Shown here in pieces: positions 6,207 to 13,198 of a stretch of DNA of 14,796 nt. Location: assembly GCA_011375465.1 (NCBI GenBank), contig DRZV01000072.1, forward strand, positions 1 to 14,796, read 5' to 3'. Below the pieces are notes generated by a model. The model had not been told where the DNA came from. It made no database searches and saw only the letters and a list, made by a program, of their open reading frames with translations. The position numbers and the translations under genes are program-made. The number at the start of each line of letters is the position of its first letter. Positions within the stretch are counted from its first letter, which is position 1. The DNA is from Neomoorella mulderi (GTDB lineage Bacteria; Bacillota; DSM-521; Neomoorellales; Neomoorellaceae).

Positions 6207-6962
6207 ACCTGGTAACCTTTGCCGGAAACGGGGAATATCCTATATCGTCAGAAGAGCCCTGCCCGATGGAGAACAGTAGTATGGAGGATACGCCGGAAAA
6301 AATGAATGAGGGAGGTTCTCTAAAGATGTGCCCAGAGGATAAAGAGGTAAAGGCCAAACAGCAAGTGGTGGTGAAACCAGGGATCTGCCCTCCAGAGGGG
6401 TGCCCTCCGCCCACCCGGATAGAGTGCATACAGGTGGATAAAGTTTACGTATAGTTGCTATCAGGTTGTGAGCCGCGCTCAAAGTATAACTGTTACCACA
6501 GGGGTTGGAGGCGAATTTGTAACCGGGACCTTTACCGTGGGCCAGCTTATTCCCTGCGCCCTCTCCGCACCCATATCCTGCAACGTGATAAAGAGGGTTC
6601 CCACCACCGGTAATTTCGCTACCCTCACCCTGGCGGTAACAGTTCCCCTGATTTTGAGCAATCCCAACGCTTTAACCGAAACCGTGACCACTACCGTCAC
6701 TTTCACCCAGACCGTAACCCTCTGCGATCCCGAAGGGGCTACGGTGGATTGCTCCGCTAGCACCCTTATGTCCTGCAATTGTATAGTTGCGGTAGTGGGG
6801 GTAGGCACCATCACCGTATCTTGTGAGATAGAGGTGTGCCTGGTGGTAAATACCATTTACAGGGTGCAGCTCCTGGTTTCCAGCTATGGCTTCTGCGTAC
6901 CCTCACCTTGTACCGTGGCTCCGGGCATATGCCTGCCCATGCCCCCGGAACAGTGCTATTAA
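6197..6962 (+). pseudogene. Cys-rich beta protein, possible spore-coat type, frameshifted
   Basis: The first frame runs from ATG 6197 to TAG 6452-6454. A better-supported start within it is ATG 6326 (MCPEDKEVKAKQQV), with GAGGGAGG 10 bases ahead. It ends PPPTRIECIQVDKVY. The next frame picks up at 6450 as YSCYQVVSRAQSITVTTG and continues to the stop at 6962, so a single extra base near 6449 splits the gene. Read through, it makes about 210 residues: a short Pro/Cys-rich N-terminal part, then a long beta-strand region rich in Thr, Val and Cys. The arrangement recalls the beta-rich spore-coat/SPOCS-like proteins of Clostridia, but I cannot assign a family with certainty. It lies directly after the LysM gene and probably shares its transcript, and a terminator follows. 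Confidence 0.65.
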
Positions 6963-6979
6963 AATTAAAAAATTCCCCC

Positions 6980-7008
6980 GCCCTGGAGTTATCCAGGGCA
7001 TTTTTATT
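6980..7008 (+). terminator. Terminator between convergent genes
   Basis: The perfect 8-bp stem GCCCTGGA/TCCAGGGC (6980-6987 and 6992-6999) with a GTTA loop is followed by ATTTTTATTT on the plus strand. On the other side an A-rich stretch (6961-6973) gives the minus strand a T tract, separated from the stem by a C/G run. It may therefore act in both directions. Confidence 0.85.
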
Positions 7009-7180
7009 TCACAGAAGGGCTATCCCCGTTTTTCCCCATGGTTTTCAGCAGCTGCCGGAGTTTTTCCAGGTCTTGATTATCAAGTTTTTTAGCCGGGCAC
7101 TGTCCAGGCCGCTGAAAGACAAAAATTGGGCCTTCAGGCAGGGCGAAGGGATTGAGGGTGTCAAAGGCAGGGGTTTTCAT
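7004..7180 (-). CDS. Small protein of 58 residues, function unknown
   Basis: ATG (complement of 7178-7180) follows GGGGGGTGAG and starts one base after the TGA that closes the amidase-like gene upstream, so the two are translationally coupled. The protein begins MKTPAFDTLNPFALPEGPIF, has one cysteine, and ends in a Lys-rich helix (LDNQDLEKLRQLLKTMG). A longer reading from TTG 7243 would run into the upstream gene and is less likely. No signal peptide, membrane span or known family is seen. Its stop lies in the T tract of the shared hairpin terminator. Position suggests it works with the amidase-like protein. Confidence 0.55.
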   Translation of the reverse strand: MKTPAFDTLNPFALPEGPIFVFQRPGQCPAKKLDNQDLEKLRQLLKTMGKNGDSPSVK

Positions 7181-7181
7181 C

Positions 7182-7845
7182 TCACCCCCCTGTCCCTCCC
7201 TTGCCTGAGGCAGCTGCTCGGGAAGGGACAGGGCTTTTATCAATTCTGTCTCTCTTCTCTTTGGAAAGGGGCCGGATAAAATAGCAGTTCAAGCCCCACG
7301 TCAGGGTTTGGGCCAGGTCCTTTTCCCTCCCCCGCACATTCCGGAGCACCCATTCCAGGAGCGCAGCGGCTATCTCTGGTTTGGCCAGGTTCCTGAGGTA
7401 AGTGAAATTTTTGAAATGCTCCCAGGTGGAGGGCATAAAGGCTGCCGGCGACTTGGAGGAGGGCTTCGGTGAGGCAGGCTATGAGCCTCAAGCTCTCCCC
7501 CTTCCTCCGGGGGGAGCTGAAAAAGCGGACAGTTACTGGAAGGTCCCGGGAACAAGAGGCCCACGACAGAAGGACGTCCCCTGTGCGAAAACGGAGCAGC
7601 TCTTCATCCCCGGGCATAACCGGGCAGGAGATCACCTGGGCCCCTTGTCCTTGCAATCTCCCCTTTAAATTTTCCATCAAGGAGCTAACTTCTGCCTTAA
7701 GCCCAGGGAGGGCCCGGAAGAGGATCTTCTTCCCCTTCAGGGGAGGCTCCAGGACCAGGTCCCCTCGGGCATTCAGCATATAATCTATCCCCTCCTGGCG
7801 GCACAGGGATATGGCCCTGGCCATTTCTCTTTTCTCCAGCCTCAT
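7182..7845 (-). pseudogene. Amidase_3-fold protein lacking zinc ligands, frameshifted
   Basis: The frame starts at ATG (complement of 7843-7845; AAGGGAAG upstream) and reads coherently to about 7450 (LTEALLQVAGSLY). The matching remainder then lies in another frame (MPSTWEHFKNFTYLRNLAKP from 7436) down to a TGA at 7182-7184. Joined, it aligns block by block with the amidase at 4694: GDVLLSWASCSRD with VDLVLSLHVNSCTN, SSPRRKGESLRLIACLTEAL with APGGEAEKAARFIQREL, NFTYLRNLAKP with NFYILRETEAP, and AALLEWVL with AVLVEMGF. The zinc His of the DPGHGG motif is absent (RALPG instead) and the second zinc His is Ala; only the Glu in LLEWV remains. It is therefore probably a non-catalytic amidase relative. 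It may be a pseudogene or carry one assembly indel. Confidence 0.68.
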
Positions 7846-7992
7846 AAGGCGCTTCCCTTGTAAGATATGTCCAAATTAAATCCCCCTTTCCTTATCGTCC
7901 TTTAAATACAGCTTATGCTCAATCTGATTAGAGGGGAGACCCTCCTGCCATCAGCGCCCGCTTTTCCGCATAGTATATAAAAGCACAATTTC

Positions 7993-8001
7993 GGGGGGGG
8001 G
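7993..8001 (+). repeat. Run of nine G bases before dppA
   Basis: Nine consecutive G bases lie 7 bases before the TTG start of the D-aminopeptidase gene, where the ribosome binding site should be. The run probably serves as part of that site. The rest of the 163-base divergent spacer (7846-8008) holds AT-rich patches such as TAGTATATAAA (7972-7982) but no convincing -35/-10 pair. Confidence 0.5.
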
Positions 8002-8008
8002 TAATATT

Positions 8009-8821
8009 TTGCGGATATTTATTCCTGCGGACATGGAAGGCGTAGCCGGGATAAGTTTTTGGGAGCAAGTCGAAAATAGTGGGGGAGAAGATTATCTGGG
8101 GGGCCGCCGGCTTTTCACCTAGGAAGTAAACGCTGCGGTGAAAGGGGCCTGGGAAGCAGGGGCTGTGCAGGTCACGGTGAACGATGGGCATGGAACCTCG
8201 GGAAACCTGCTTTTGGACGAATTGCACCCAGGGGTACAGGTGATCAGCGGTGCCCCCAGGCATCTGGGCATGATGGAGGGCATAGATCAGGGCTTTGAAG
8301 CCGCCTGTTTCATAGGTTGCCATGCCCGGGCAGGAAGCGGGGGCATACTGGCCCACACTTATAGCGAAGGGGTGGGCTCCCTCTTTATCAATGATCAGGA
8401 GGTAGGAGAGCTGGGGGCCAATGCCCTCCTGGCGGGATATTTCGGCGTGCCAGTGGTCATGGTGAGCGGAGATAATCTTGTGGCTAAAGAGGCCTATAAA
8501 TTGCTGGAAAAGGCAGAAGTGGCCGTGGTGAGGGAGGTTTTAGCCTCTGGGGCAGCCCGCCACCTTCCCCTCCGGATAGCCCGGGAGAGGATCCGCAAAG
8601 CGGTTATCCGGGCCTTGGAAAGGAAGGATCATGTTCCTCTGACCCCTCCCCGCCCCGTAAGGTTGACGGTGAGGTTTAAGGAATATCAAGGAGCCCTTTT
8701 GGCCTCCCTTCTTCCCGGCTGCAAGATGCTGGATTCCCTCACGGTGACTTATAAAGCTGATGATTATCTGGAAGCCTACAAGGCAATCCGGCTGTTTGCC
8801 CTTCTGGCGAAAAAAGCCTAA
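8009..8821 (+). pseudogene. dppA: DppA-type D-aminopeptidase (peptidase family M55), interrupted by TAG
   Basis: Zinc D-aminopeptidase that releases D-amino acids such as D-Ala from peptides. The homologous reading starts at TTG 8009 as MRIFIPADMEGVAGIS and is one frame to 8821, about 270 residues, close to the 274 of Bacillus subtilis DppA. Codon 38 (8120-8122) is TAG, between LFT and EVNAAVKGAW. All catalytic positions are kept: Asp8, Glu10, His61 (NDGHG), His105 (GCHA), His116 (AHT) and Glu134, each matching DppA with an offset of 0 to 1. A downstream restart at GTG 8138 would lose Asp8 and Glu10 and so the metal site. The stop is one base from CAG or GAG. It is a fresh pseudogene, a sequencing error, or a readthrough case, in that order of likelihood with the first two about equal. 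Confidence 0.87.
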
Positions 8822-8891
8822 GGGGAAGGAGGAAAAGGATCGGGGAGAGGCGAAATAAGAAGGACACAAGAACTCAGGTGGTTGGAATTTT

Positions 8892-9869
8892 ATGCTGGGT
8901 TTGAGATCGGCCTTCTGGCAGGAATTACAAGAAGACCTCAAGCAGGTGGAAGGGGAGTTGGAAAAGGCCCTGGCGGACATCCCCCATTGCCTTTTCCGGG
9001 AGGCTGCCCTGTATCTTCACCAGTCTGGGGGAAAGCGGGTGCGCCCTGCCCTGGCGGTGATTTCAGCCAGGTGCTGTGCCTATCCTGTGGAAAGGGTGTT
9101 GCCCTTAGCGGTGGCTTTAGAGCTTTTTCACATGGCCACCCTGGTGCACGACGACATAATCGATGCCTCCATCCTCAGGAGGGGGAGGGCAACTGTATGG
9201 GTGAAATGGGGTAAGCGCTTTTCCCTTTGCCTGGGCAATTATCTTTTTTCTTATGCCATGTCCTTTTTAAGCCATTACGAGGATAAAAGGATAAACCGTA
9301 TCCTGGTATATACCAGCGCCAGGATAGCCCAAGGTGAACTGGAGCAGTTGGCCAGGGCCTTCGATATCACCGTCACCCAGCAGGACTATTTTCGCTACAT
9401 ATTGTTCAAAACTGCCCTCCTTCTGGCTTCCAGCTGTCAGCTGGGGGCCCTGGTGGCCGGGGCCTCTGAGGAGGTGTCCAGGCTTTTTTATCGTTATGGC
9501 AGGGATCTGGGCTTAGCCTTTCAGATAACAGATGACGTGCTGGACATGGTGGCGGACGGCCGCCAACTGGGGAAACCCATAGGCACCGATGTAAGGCAGG
9601 GGGTAATCACCCTTCCGGCCATCTACGCTTTAAATCATTCTTCCGAAAGGGATCGGCTGGCCTTTTTGCTGTCCAAAAGGGATAAGGGAGAAGAAGAGAT
9701 AAAGGAAACCTTAGATCTGATCCGAAAATCTGGGGGTATCGAGTACGCCTTGGCAGTGGCCGAGGGCTATCTGGAAAAAGCCTGCCGCGCTGCTCAAGCC
9801 CTTCCTCCAACCCCGGCTAAAGAGCTGCTGTTGGAAATGGCCTACAGGGTAAAACAAAGGCAGAAGTAA
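8892..9869 (+). CDS. Polyprenyl diphosphate synthase (trans-isoprenyl family)
   Basis: Elongates allylic diphosphates with isopentenyl diphosphate to make a long-chain polyprenyl diphosphate, for menaquinone or a related carrier. The 325-residue protein has GGKRVRP (46-52) for diphosphate binding, the first aspartate motif HDDIID (86-91), GNYLFSYA, and the second aspartate motif DDVLD (214-218) after AFQIT. The residue five before the first aspartate is Ala82, not aromatic, which favours a medium or long product over C15. ATG 8892 has AGGTGG 10 bases ahead. In Bacillus such a catalytic subunit (HepT) pairs with a non-catalytic one (HepS); the degenerate relative at 2142-2810 is a candidate partner. 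Family assignment is firm; product length and partner are inference. Confidence 0.93.
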   Translation: MLGLRSAFWQELQEDLKQVEGELEKALADIPHCLFREAALYLHQSGGKRVRPALAVISARCCAYPVERVLPLAVALELFHMATLVHDDIIDASILRRGRATVWVKWGKRFSLCLGNYLFSYAMSFLSHYEDKRINRILVYTSARIAQGELEQLARAFDITVTQQDYFRYILFKTALLLASSCQLGALVAGASEEVSRLFYRYGRDLGLAFQITDDVLDMVADGRQLGKPIGTDVRQGVITLPAIYALNHSSERDRLAFLLSKRDKGEEEIKETLDLIRKSGGIEYALAVAEGYLEKACRAAQALPPTPAKELLLEMAYRVKQRQK

Positions 9870-9914
9870 GTTATTTAAATCAAAACTAGGGAAAACTGGA
9901 AGGAGGGGGATCCC

Positions 9915-10442
9915 TTGTCCGCTGACGCATTGACCTGGGTGGCAGAGCTGATGGCCATCTCTGCCCGCACCGCTCCTAAAACCCGGGGAGAGGATTACAT
10001 AGTTTTAAAGGTCCTGGGCAAAGAAGAGACCGCCAGACTGGGGGAAGCCATGCTGGAGTATGGTAAAAGCACCGGGCGCAGCAACTTCGCCCGGGATGGG
10101 GAGAGTGTAAAGCGTTCCGAGGCCATGCTGCTGGTGGGCTTGAAGGAAGCCCGGCCTTCCCGGCTGGACTGCGGGGCCTGTGGATGGGAAAGGTGCGCCG
10201 AACTTCCTCCTCCCAGAGAGGGAAGCGAGTTCAAAGGCCCTCATTGTTTCTGGAGAGGGGTTGACTTGGGGATAGCCATAGGCTCGGCGGTCAAAACCGC
10301 CTCCCTCCTCAACGCGGACAACCGCATAATGTACCGGGCAGGGGTGGTGGCCAGAAAACTGGGCTTTCTAGAGGCTGACGTGGTGCTGGGCATACCCCTT
10401 TCAGCCACGGGTAAAAATATCTTCTTCGATCGAAAGGGATAG
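9915..10442 (+). CDS. DUF2148 ferredoxin-domain protein
   Basis: A protein of 175 residues matching the DUF2148 family of ferredoxin-like proteins of anaerobes. Four cysteines, Cys86, Cys89 and Cys94 in DCGACGWERC and Cys111 in GPHC, are spaced to hold an Fe-S cluster. The family signature follows: VDLGIAIGSAV, then DNRIMYRAGVVA and GIPLSATGKNIFFDR at the end. The start is TTG 9915, decided by the strong site GGAAGGAGGGGG about 5 bases ahead. The function of the family is not known; a redox role is a guess from the cluster motif. It sits 45 bases after the polyprenyl synthase gene and 7 bases before the flippase gene, so the three probably form one transcript. Confidence 0.9.
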   Translation: MSADALTWVAELMAISARTAPKTRGEDYIVLKVLGKEETARLGEAMLEYGKSTGRSNFARDGESVKRSEAMLLVGLKEARPSRLDCGACGWERCAELPPPREGSEFKGPHCFWRGVDLGIAIGSAVKTASLLNADNRIMYRAGVVARKLGFLEADVVLGIPLSATGKNIFFDRKG

Positions 10443-10449
10443 AAAGCCC

Positions 10450-11895
10450 ATGAATTCTAAAGCCCGCATAGCCCGCAACGCCTTTTATCTCTCTCTGAGC
10501 GACGTGGGCATGCGCCTCATATCAACCCTGGTGACCATACTGGTGGCCAGGTATTTGGGCCCGGAAGAATTTGGCGTGCTGGCGGTGGCCCTAGCCTTCT
10601 CCGGGGTGGCCAGTTATTTCACCGATCTGGGGGTCACCCACGTCATGGTCCGGGAAGGGACTAAACCCGGAGCCGAGATGGGAAGGCTTTTGTCAGGGGC
10701 CTTGCGCCTGCGCTTGACCATGGCCCTTTTCACCACCCTGGGGGTGGTCATTTTAGTTCCCCTTATCTATCCCTCGCCCCTCCTATGGCAAGCGGTGCTC
10801 CTGGTAACCCTGCCCACTTTATGGGCTGGGGTTTTCCGGGGCATAGGGGCCAGCTATTTTTGGATCAGCCAGGAAATGGAGTATGTGGCCCTGATAAACA
10901 CCGTAGCGGTCCTCACCCAGGCGGGGGTATTGCTGTTGGGAGTTTTACTGGGTTGGCAAATTGTTTCCCTAGCCCTGGCCTACGGCCTTTCCGCCTGCAT
11001 GGGGGCCCTGGTGGGTATTTTTCTTTTAAGGCGGCGGATCTGGTTCTCCGGCGGCAGGTATCCCGAGCTGTTGCAGGGGCTCTGGGCTTTCACCGCAGCG
11101 GGCATATTTGCCCTCCTTCTCCCCCAACTGGGCCCCCTCACCCTGCCCCGGACCGCCGATCTGGAGGAGACGGGGTTTTTCGGGGTGGGATACCGCTTTC
11201 CCGGGGTGCTCTACACCCTGCCCAGCGTCATAGCCCGGGCCTTCTATCCCCAGCTGTTCTATCACGGCCAGAGGGATTTGGCAGCCCACAGGAGGCTGGC
11301 GGAAAAGGAACTGAGGGTGCTGGGCGTGCTGGGCTTTCTGCTGGCCATCCCCTTTTCCCTTTATGCCAAATGGATCATCCGTGTCCTCTTCGGCCCTGCC
11401 TGGGTGGAGGGAGGAGGTAGGGTGCTGGCCATCTTGGCCTGGCTGGTGGCTTTCCAGGCTCTGAGTACCTCTTTAGGGGATTACCTCACCACCCAGGGGC
11501 TCCAGAGCCGGAGGACAGGTGTTCTGGGCTTTGTAACTGTTTTGGGGGTAGTACTCTATCTCCTTGGAGGAAAGTGGGCCGGGGCCGTGGGCGCCGCCTG
11601 GGCAGCCTTTACCGTGGAAGCCCTCCTGATGGTGGGCTGCCTCTTGGCCAGCCCTGGATTTGAGGAGATGGCTGTCAGGTCCCTGTTTCCTGTCCTGGGA
11701 GTGGGCCTGGGGGCTACCGGAGTGGCCTTTTTGATCTATCGGTTTGTGAGTAGTGGATTTTTAGGCCTGGTGCTGTCCTTCCTGGGGAGCCTCCTTTTCG
11801 TGCTGGCGGTGGATGGGGAGATACGGGAACATTTCCTATGGTTGGCCCAAACCGGCTGGAAAAAAGCTAAGGCCAGCTTTCTTTCCAGGGCTTAA
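10450..11895 (+). CDS. Polysaccharide flippase, Wzx/oligosaccharide flippase (MOP superfamily)
   Basis: Integral membrane protein of 481 residues with about 12 to 14 hydrophobic segments, expected to move lipid-linked oligosaccharides across the cytoplasmic membrane. The N-terminus has the family pattern: a basic, polar start (SKARIARNAFYLSLSDVGMR), then LVARYLGPEEFGVLAVALAF, the usual RYLG.EEFG motif of this group, then FTDLGVTHVMVREG. ATG 10450 follows AAAGGGATAG at suitable spacing, 7 bases after the DUF2148 stop. It is still in the GC-rich part, and a terminator closes it. Its neighbours support polyprenyl-carrier and surface polysaccharide work, although the sugar genes after 12.1 kb are from a different compositional block. 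A lipid-II-type or O-antigen-type substrate cannot be told from sequence. Confidence 0.92.
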   Translation: MNSKARIARNAFYLSLSDVGMRLISTLVTILVARYLGPEEFGVLAVALAFSGVASYFTDLGVTHVMVREGTKPGAEMGRLLSGALRLRLTMALFTTLGVVILVPLIYPSPLLWQAVLLVTLPTLWAGVFRGIGASYFWISQEMEYVALINTVAVLTQAGVLLLGVLLGWQIVSLALAYGLSACMGALVGIFLLRRRIWFSGGRYPELLQGLWAFTAAGIFALLLPQLGPLTLPRTADLEETGFFGVGYRFPGVLYTLPSVIARAFYPQLFYHGQRDLAAHRRLAEKELRVLGVLGFLLAIPFSLYAKWIIRVLFGPAWVEGGGRVLAILAWLVAFQALSTSLGDYLTTQGLQSRRTGVLGFVTVLGVVLYLLGGKWAGAVGAAWAAFTVEALLMVGCLLASPGFEEMAVRSLFPVLGVGLGATGVAFLIYRFVSSGFLGLVLSFLGSLLFVLAVDGEIREHFLWLAQTGWKKAKASFLSRA

Positions 11896-11919
11896 ATTCA
11901 TTATATAAAAAGCCGACGG

Positions 11920-11952
11920 CCCCCTTAAAAGCAGGTTTTTTAGGGGGTTTTC
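11920..11952 (+). terminator. Rho-independent terminator after the flippase gene
   Basis: CCCCCTTAAAA (11920-11930) pairs, with one mismatch, with TTTTTAGGGGG (11937-11947) around a GCAGG-type loop, and TTTTCT follows. It marks the end of the GC-rich operon, at the compositional boundary. Confidence 0.75.
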
Positions 11953-12109
11953 TGATTTTGCCAGCTGGATGAAAATAAAATGGCTTTTGAACTATTTTTT
12001 CATCATGAAGGAAAAAAGGTTAATGGTGAGGAATCATAATTTAGTACAGTTGGATGGAGGAGGCAGAATTTTAAGGAACCCCAAAATTTCTAGAGAGGGT
12101 TTAGGCATC

Positions 12110-13194
12110 ATGATAAAAGTTTAAAAGACGAAATAAATCGGGCAGTAGAAAAAGTTTTAGAAAATGGCCAATATATCCTGGGGCCAGAAGTAAAAGCCTT
12201 TGAAAAGGAAATAGCAGAATATTTGGGTGCAAAATACGCAATAGGTGTAGCAAGTGGAACAGATGCTTTGGTGCTCTCACTAAGAGCTCTTGGTATTGGG
12301 CCAGGAGATGAAGTTATAACAACTCCTTTTACCTTTTTCGCAACAGCAGAAGCAGTTTCTCAGGTAGGCGCTACCCCGGTTTTTGTTGATATAGATCCAG
12401 ATACTTACAACATAAACCCCGATTTGATAGAAGAAAAAATTACTGAAAGAACAAAAGCCATCTTACCAGTACATATCTTTGGACAACCCTGTGATATGGA
12501 CAAAATCATGCAAATTGCCAAGAAATACAATTTATACGTGATTGAAGATGCCTGTCAAGCAATAGGGGCAGAGTATAAAGGACAGAAAGTAGGCACTTTT
12601 GGAGATGCCGCCTGCTTTTCATTCTTTCCTACGAAGAATTTAGGTGGTTATGGCGATGGAGGAATGGTGGTGACTGATAATAAAGATTTAGCCGAAAAAG
12701 TGGACATGCTCAGAAAACACGGCAGTAAAAAGAAATATTATAACGAAGAAATTGGGTATAATAGCCGACTCGATGAGCTACAGGCCGCAGTTTTAAGAGT
12801 AAAATTGAAATATCTTGATGTATGGAACAATCAAAGAATTAGTACCGCCAATAAATATAACGAACTATTAAAAGATTTATCAGATGTTATCAAAACTCCA
12901 GATAAATCGCCAGAGGTGAAACATATATATCATTTGTACTGCATACAAAGCGAAAAAAGAGAATTTTTAATAGAAAAATTGAAAGAAAATGGCATTGCAA
13001 CAGGGATATACTATCCTATACCCCTACATCTCCAAAAAGCTTATATTAACTTGGGCTACAAAGAAGGCGACTTGCCAGTTGCTGAAAAAGTATGTAGGAA
13101 AATTTTTGCCATACCGATGTACCCTGAAATCACTGATGAGGAGATCAACTATGTCAGTAAAGTGCTACGCAAAATTGTAAACAAAGGAGATTGA
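12110..13194 (+). CDS. DegT/DnrJ/EryC1/StrS aminotransferase, WbpE-like; start disturbed
   Basis: PLP-dependent sugar aminotransferase. The PLP-binding Lys is in FFPTKNLGGYGDGG (codon 12634-12636), with EDACQAIGAEYKG before it and NSRLDELQAAVLRVKL after, all typical. The predicted role is transamination of a 3-keto nucleotide sugar, as in WbpE, supported by its neighbours. The reading frame extends back through SLKDEINRAVEKVLENGQYI (from about 12118), which is conserved family sequence, but the frame has no ATG, GTG or TTG before TTG 12223 and is closed by TAG 12091-12093. ATG 12110 would give MIKSLKDEI if one A were added to ATAAAAG. I therefore place the start at 12110 with a probable one-base deletion; the usual FxDLK N-terminus is also missing. 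The next gene starts 4 bases after the stop. Confidence 0.88.
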
Positions 13195-13198
13195 GATT

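Noticed and set aside
7846..8008. Operator or spore-type promoters in the divergent spacer
   Set aside because: AT-rich patches exist, but no convincing -35/-10 pair or palindrome could be defended on either strand.
8120..8122. TAG in dppA as a pyrrolysine codon
   Set aside because: Pyrrolysine is known in methylamine methyltransferases, not in M55 peptidases, and no pyl gene is in the window. A point change from CAG or GAG is simpler.
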